A DNA stretch of 64,000 nt from the NCBI RefSeq assembly GCF_019468465.1, contig NZ_CP080519.1, positions 1,627,001-1,691,000 on the forward strand, written 5' to 3'. Below the pieces are notes generated by a model, which saw only the letters and a list, made by a program, of their open reading frames with translations, ran no database searches and was not told where the DNA came from. Made by a program: the position numbers and the translations under genes. Shown here piece by piece: positions 60,584-64,000 of this stretch. The DNA comes from Amycolatopsis sp. DSM 110486. Its GTDB lineage: Bacteria; Actinomycetota; Actinomycetes; Mycobacteriales; Pseudonocardiaceae. The stretch's first letter is position 1. Every line of letters starts with the position of its first letter.

Positions 60584-61393
60584 ATGACGCCATCGGGCAG
60601 GCTCGCGCTGACGGCCAGCCCCCTGGTCGCCGGCGCGCTGCAGGCGCTCCAGCGCGTGACCGGGCTGCCGGTCGCGATGGGCGGGCCCGTGTCGGCGGGG
60701 TCGAGGACGCTCGTGATCGACCAGCTGCGCGGCACGGCCACGGGCTCGCTGCAGCACCTGCGCGTCGACACCGGCGCCGGGCTGGGCGGCAAGGCCGTGG
60801 CGCTCGGGCGGCCGTCGACGGTCATCGACTATCTCAACGCGCAGGGCATCACCCACAAGTACGACCGAGCCGTTGCGCCGGAGCAGCTGCGGGCGATGGT
60901 CGCGCTGCCGGTGCGCGTGGGCGCGTCGACGCGCGCGGTGCTGTACGCGGCGACGCGCGATTCGATCACCTTCGGCGACCGGATCCTGCGCGCGGCGAGC
61001 GCGGTCGTCGCACGGCTGGAGCGCGACATCGAGGTGGAGGAGGAAGTCCGGCGCCGGGTGGCGACACCGCCGCCGGGTGAGCGCCACGACCTGCACGCCG
61101 AGCTCCTCGCGATCGCCGGTTCGATGCACGACGACGAGGCCCGCGCGCGGCTGCTCGAAGTGTGCGAACGCCTGCGTCCGGCCGAGGCACCGCCGGGGAT
61201 CACGCTGTCGCCGCGCGAGCTCGACGTGCTGCGGCTCGTGCGCGAGGGCTGCACCAACGACGAGATCTCCGAGCGGCTCGGGCTGCTGCCCAACACGGTC
61301 AAGTCGTACCTCAAGCACGCCATGCGCAAGCTCGACGTCAGCAACCGGATCCAGGCGGTGAACCGGGCCCGCGCGGCCGGCCTGTTCGGCTGA
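60584..61393 (+). CDS. LuxR-family regulator with GAF sensor
   Basis: 269 residues from the ATG at 60584. Residues ~15-160 are a GAF domain (VDTGAGLGGKAVALGRPSTV; RAMVALPVRVGASTRAVLYA). Residues ~205-265 are a LuxR helix-turn-helix (LSPRELDVLRLVREGCTNDE; NTVKSYLKHAMRKLDVSNR). There is no receiver domain. It precedes an acyl-CoA ligase on the same strand by 91 bp; regulators of this pattern often control CoA-ester catabolism, so the ligase is a plausible target. Confidence 0.9.
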   Translation: MTPSGRLALTASPLVAGALQALQRVTGLPVAMGGPVSAGSRTLVIDQLRGTATGSLQHLRVDTGAGLGGKAVALGRPSTVIDYLNAQGITHKYDRAVAPEQLRAMVALPVRVGASTRAVLYAATRDSITFGDRILRAASAVVARLERDIEVEEEVRRRVATPPPGERHDLHAELLAIAGSMHDDEARARLLEVCERLRPAEAPPGITLSPRELDVLRLVREGCTNDEISERLGLLPNTVKSYLKHAMRKLDVSNRIQAVNRARAAGLFG

Positions 61394-61484
61394 GCACCCC
61401 CTTTGTGGGGTGGCCGGGTGGTCACCGCGCGGGCATCATCGCCGCACGGGCAGCGCTGCCCGTTCGACGCGAAGGGATCGGCAC

Positions 61485-63011
61485 GTGTTCTACGACCTCG
61501 CTGTCCGCGATTTCCTCGACCGCGCGGAAACGGTGTACCCGGACCGGATCGCGGTGGTGGACGAACCCGACCAGCCCGCGGCCTCGTGGGGCGCGATCAC
61601 CTACCGCGAGCTGGCCCGGCGGGCCCGCAAGCAGGCCGCGAACCTCGACGCGCTGGGCGTGCCCGTCGGCGGGCGCGTCGCGATCGTTTCGCACAACTCG
61701 GCGCGGCTGCTCACGTCGTTCTTCGGGGTTTCGGGGTGGGGCCGCATCCTGGTGCCGGTGAACTTCCGGCTCGCCCCGGCGGAGGTGCGCTACATCGTGG
61801 AGCACTCGGGCGCCGAGGTCGTGATGGTCGACCCGGAGCTGAAGCCGCTGCTGGACTCGGTCACCGCGAAGCACGTGTTCGTGCTCGGCGAGCACGACGA
61901 GCAGATCTTCGGCGGCGACGGCGAACCGCGCCCGTGGACGCCCGACGAATCGGCCACCGCCACGCTCAACTACACCTCGGGCACCACCGCGCGGCCCAAG
62001 GGCGTGCAGCTGACGCACCGCAACCTCTGGCTCAACGCCACCACGTTCGCCTTGCACACCACGCTCAACGACAACGACGTGCTGCTGCACACCCTGCCGA
62101 TGTTCCACTGCAACGGCTGGGGCATGCCCTACGGCGTCACCGGTCTCGGCGCGCGCCACATCGTGCTGCGCAAGGTCGACGGCACGGAGATCCTGCGCCG
62201 CGTGGAGGAACACGGCGTCACGATCATGTGCGCCGCCCCCGCCGTGGTCACCGCGGCGCTCGACGGCGCCGCGAAGTGGGACGGCGAGATCCCCGGCCGC
62301 GACCGCGTGCGAATCGTCGTGGCGGGCGCGCCGCCGCCGACCCGCACCATCGAACGCGTGCGCGCCGAGCTGGGCTGGGAGTTCATCCAGATCTACGGCC
62401 TCACCGAGACGTCGCCGCTGCTCACGGTCAACCGCTTCCGCTCGGAGTGGGAAGACCTCGACACTCACGAGCAGGCGAAGCTCCTGGGCCGCGCGGGCGC
62501 GCCGGCGCTGGGCGTGCGCGTGTCGATCGACACCGACGGCGAGGTGCTCGTCCAGTCGAACATGAACCTCGACGGCTACTGGGAGAACCCGGACGAAACC
62601 GCCCGCGTGCAGGAGGGCAACTGGTTCCACACCGGCGACGGCGGCCGCTTCGAGGACGGCTACCTCTCCATCGCCGACCGCAAGAAGGACGTGATCATCA
62701 CCGGCGGCGAGAACGTGTCCTCCATCGAGGTGGAAGACGCCCTGAACTCCCACCCGGCCGTGCGCGAGGCCGCCGTGATCGGCATCCCCGACACGAAGTG
62801 GGGCGAGCTCGTCACGGCCCTGGTCGTCACGGACGGCACCCCCGTGACGGCGGAGGACCTGATCACGCACTGCCGCGGCCACCTGGCCGGCTACAAGTGC
62901 CCGAAGCGTGTGGACTTCCTCGACGAGCTCCCCCGCACGGCGACGGGCAAGATCCAGAAGTTCAAGCTGCGCAAGCCGTTCTGGGAAGGCCAGGACCGGC
63001 AGGTGCACTAG
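61485..63011 (+). CDS. Fatty-acyl/acyl-CoA synthetase (AMP-forming)
   Basis: 508 residues from the GTG at 61485 after AAGGGA. ANL-superfamily motifs: NYTSGTTARPKGVQLTHRN (P-loop), IYGLTETSP (A5), TGDGGRFEDGYLSIADRKKD (A7-A8) and PRTATGKIQKF with the catalytic Lys. It activates a carboxylic acid with ATP and CoA; the chain type is unclear, but the size fits medium/long-chain or aromatic acid ligases. Preceded by a GAF-LuxR regulator. Confidence 0.92.
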   Translation: MFYDLAVRDFLDRAETVYPDRIAVVDEPDQPAASWGAITYRELARRARKQAANLDALGVPVGGRVAIVSHNSARLLTSFFGVSGWGRILVPVNFRLAPAEVRYIVEHSGAEVVMVDPELKPLLDSVTAKHVFVLGEHDEQIFGGDGEPRPWTPDESATATLNYTSGTTARPKGVQLTHRNLWLNATTFALHTTLNDNDVLLHTLPMFHCNGWGMPYGVTGLGARHIVLRKVDGTEILRRVEEHGVTIMCAAPAVVTAALDGAAKWDGEIPGRDRVRIVVAGAPPPTRTIERVRAELGWEFIQIYGLTETSPLLTVNRFRSEWEDLDTHEQAKLLGRAGAPALGVRVSIDTDGEVLVQSNMNLDGYWENPDETARVQEGNWFHTGDGGRFEDGYLSIADRKKDVIITGGENVSSIEVEDALNSHPAVREAAVIGIPDTKWGELVTALVVTDGTPVTAEDLITHCRGHLAGYKCPKRVDFLDELPRTATGKIQKFKLRKPFWEGQDRQVH

Positions 63012-63016
63012 GGCAT

Positions 63017-63042
63017 CTCTGAAAAAGCCTTTTGTTTCAGAG
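63017..63042. terminator. Bidirectional terminator between the ligase and LysR genes
   Basis: CTCTGAAA and TTTCAGAG form an 8-bp stem around an A/T-rich 10-nt loop (AAGCC then TTTT), so T-tracts are offered in both directions. The LysR stop codon lies inside the hairpin. Confidence 0.75.
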
Positions 63043-63939
63043 TTCCGTTGCGGCTTCCCGCAGGTACGTCTCGAGCCGTCTGATCGGCGCGGTCACACCT
63101 CGCGTATCGAGTCGGCAGGTGTACAGACGACGGACGAGTGTGGGCTGCCGCATCGGGATAACCACCACGCTCGGGGGAGCGTCCGACAGCAACAACCGCG
63201 GCAGCAGTGCGACGCCGAGGCCCGCCGCGACAAGATTGAGTGCGGTGCGGAAGTCCATGCCGTCGAAGTCCAAACGATGTCCGCTTCCCCGGACGCCGCC
63301 GACGGGCGACGCGGCCAAGTCGCGGACGTCGACCGCGGTGTTGATCCACGCATCCGACGGCAGGTCGGCCGGGGTGACGCTGTCGGCTCCGGCCAGGGGA
63401 TGACCGACGGGAACGACGACCATGATCGGATCGTCCATGAGGTGCTCTTGCCTGAGTCCGGCGGGCACTGGCTCGGGAGCGTGTTCGTAGTCGAAGGTGA
63501 TGGCCAGGTCGATCTCACCCCGGAACAGCAGCGCATGCGTTTCGCGCTGCTCGAGTTCGCGGAGTGTGATGTGAACTGCCGGACGGGTCGACCGCAGGCG
63601 CGCGAGCGCAGCAGGAACGATGGAGGCTGCGGCGGAGATGAACGCGCCGAGCCGCACCTCGCCGACGGTTCCGTCCGCGAGCGCCGCGAGCTCGGTGGCG
63701 GCGTGGCTCATCGAGGTGGTGATCGCGGCCTCGGTGTCGAGAAGAACTTTCCCGGCCTCGGTCGCACGGACGGGCCGCCGGACCACGACTCGCGCACCGA
63801 CCCGTCGTTCCAGTTCCGCAATCTGCTGCGAGACCGCGGACTGGGTGTAGCCCAGCTCGTCGGCGGCAGCGGCGAACGAGCCGAGCCGTACGACGGCCGC
63901 AAGGGTCACCAGATGCCGCGGATCGAACAGCCAAGACAT
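63037..63939 (-). CDS. LysR-family transcriptional regulator
   Basis: 300 residues. N-terminal helix-turn-helix GSFAAAADELGYTQSAVSQQ followed by IAELERRVGARVVVRR. The C-terminal co-inducer domain has the usual two lobes (VVVPVGHPLAGADS; VAAGLGVALLPRLL). A palindrome typical of LysR sites lies 6 bp upstream of the start, so its target is itself and whatever gene diverges beyond the window edge. Effector unknown. Confidence 0.93.
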   Translation of the reverse strand: MSWLFDPRHLVTLAAVVRLGSFAAAADELGYTQSAVSQQIAELERRVGARVVVRRPVRATEAGKVLLDTEAAITTSMSHAATELAALADGTVGEVRLGAFISAAASIVPAALARLRSTRPAVHITLRELEQRETHALLFRGEIDLAITFDYEHAPEPVPAGLRQEHLMDDPIMVVVPVGHPLAGADSVTPADLPSDAWINTAVDVRDLAASPVGGVRGSGHRLDFDGMDFRTALNLVAAGLGVALLPRLLLSDAPPSVVVIPMRQPTLVRRLYTCRLDTRGVTAPIRRLETYLREAATEL

Positions 63940-63944
63940 GAAGT

Positions 63945-63957
63945 TAAGCGTAGCTTA
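63945..63957. promoter_or_regulatory. LysR-type binding site (T-N11-A palindrome)
   Basis: TAAGC-GTA-GCTTA is a perfect inverted repeat of the T-N11-A form, 6 bp upstream of the LysR start. A related TTGCGCTAA at about 63980 may be a second half-site. The divergent target gene is outside the window. Confidence 0.6.
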
Positions 63958-64000
63958 TCGACCGAGAAGAGATCATCGCTTGCGCTAATCCAGAGGCGTC

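Overview
The window is high-GC actinobacterial DNA with GTG and TTG starts, tightly packed 4-bp overlaps, twin-arginine and lipoprotein signals, an Lsr2 nucleoid protein, an IdeR/DmdR-type iron box, an F420-type oxidoreductase and a FolP2-like dihydropteroate synthase paralogue. A Pseudonocardiaceae member such as Amycolatopsis is my best guess from overall style, but no species marker is present. I saw no rRNA, tRNA, CRISPR array or intact mobile element.

Layout. 1-6.2 kb: a glycogen-debranching-type enzyme (cut by the window edge) divergent from a LacI regulator and a sugar ABC importer, with three palindromes between them. 6.2-7.5 kb: ArsR-SRPBCC fusion and a small hypothetical gene. 7.4-16.3 kb: an M81/MlrC-type metallopeptidase and a ROK regulator divergent from a family-5 ABC importer whose last gene is a ROK sugar kinase. 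16.3-24.1 kb: two metallo-beta-lactamase-fold enzymes, two AraC regulators, a secreted GH2 glycosidase and an aldehyde dehydrogenase. 24.2-28.2 kb: a complete Fe-siderophore importer under an iron box. 28.3-34.1 kb: lsr2, a GNAT, a small hypothetical gene, then an EfeO-EfeB-phospholipase C operon. 34.1-36.5 kb: a large structured intergenic inverted repeat and an RraA-SDR-Nudix operon. 36.6-41.6 kb: one 1649-residue kinase-like/AAA/GAF/histidine kinase. 41.3-51.5 kb: a purine catabolic cluster (uricase, three-subunit xanthine dehydrogenase, guanine deaminase, NCS2 permease, stand-alone allophanate-hydrolase-C-like protein, glycerate kinase) divergent from a PucR-type regulator. 51.5-60.5 kb: accessory genes, including an SDR-like protein, a frameshifted Imm1-like immunity remnant, two TetR regulators, a FolP2-RibD-like pair, a HEAT-repeat protein, a DinB/DUF664 fragment between duplicated sequence, and an F420-type LLM oxidoreductase. 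60.6-64 kb: a GAF-LuxR regulator, an acyl-CoA ligase and a LysR regulator.

How the genes work together. Most of the window is nutrient acquisition with local control: each catabolic block has its regulator transcribed away from it, and in several cases a visible palindrome lies in the shared gap. Iron uptake is present twice (siderophore importer; EfeO/EfeB without EfeU). The purine cluster runs from guanine/xanthine to urate and resumes at glycerate; the enzymes between 5-hydroxyisourate and glyoxylate are not in this window. I did not find an unmistakably new system. The most unusual signals are the long inverted repeat at 34451-34545, the peptidase/ROK/ABC module, the rearranged 58.2-58.8 kb segment with an operator-like motif shared by a TetR gene and its neighbour, and the Imm1-like relic.
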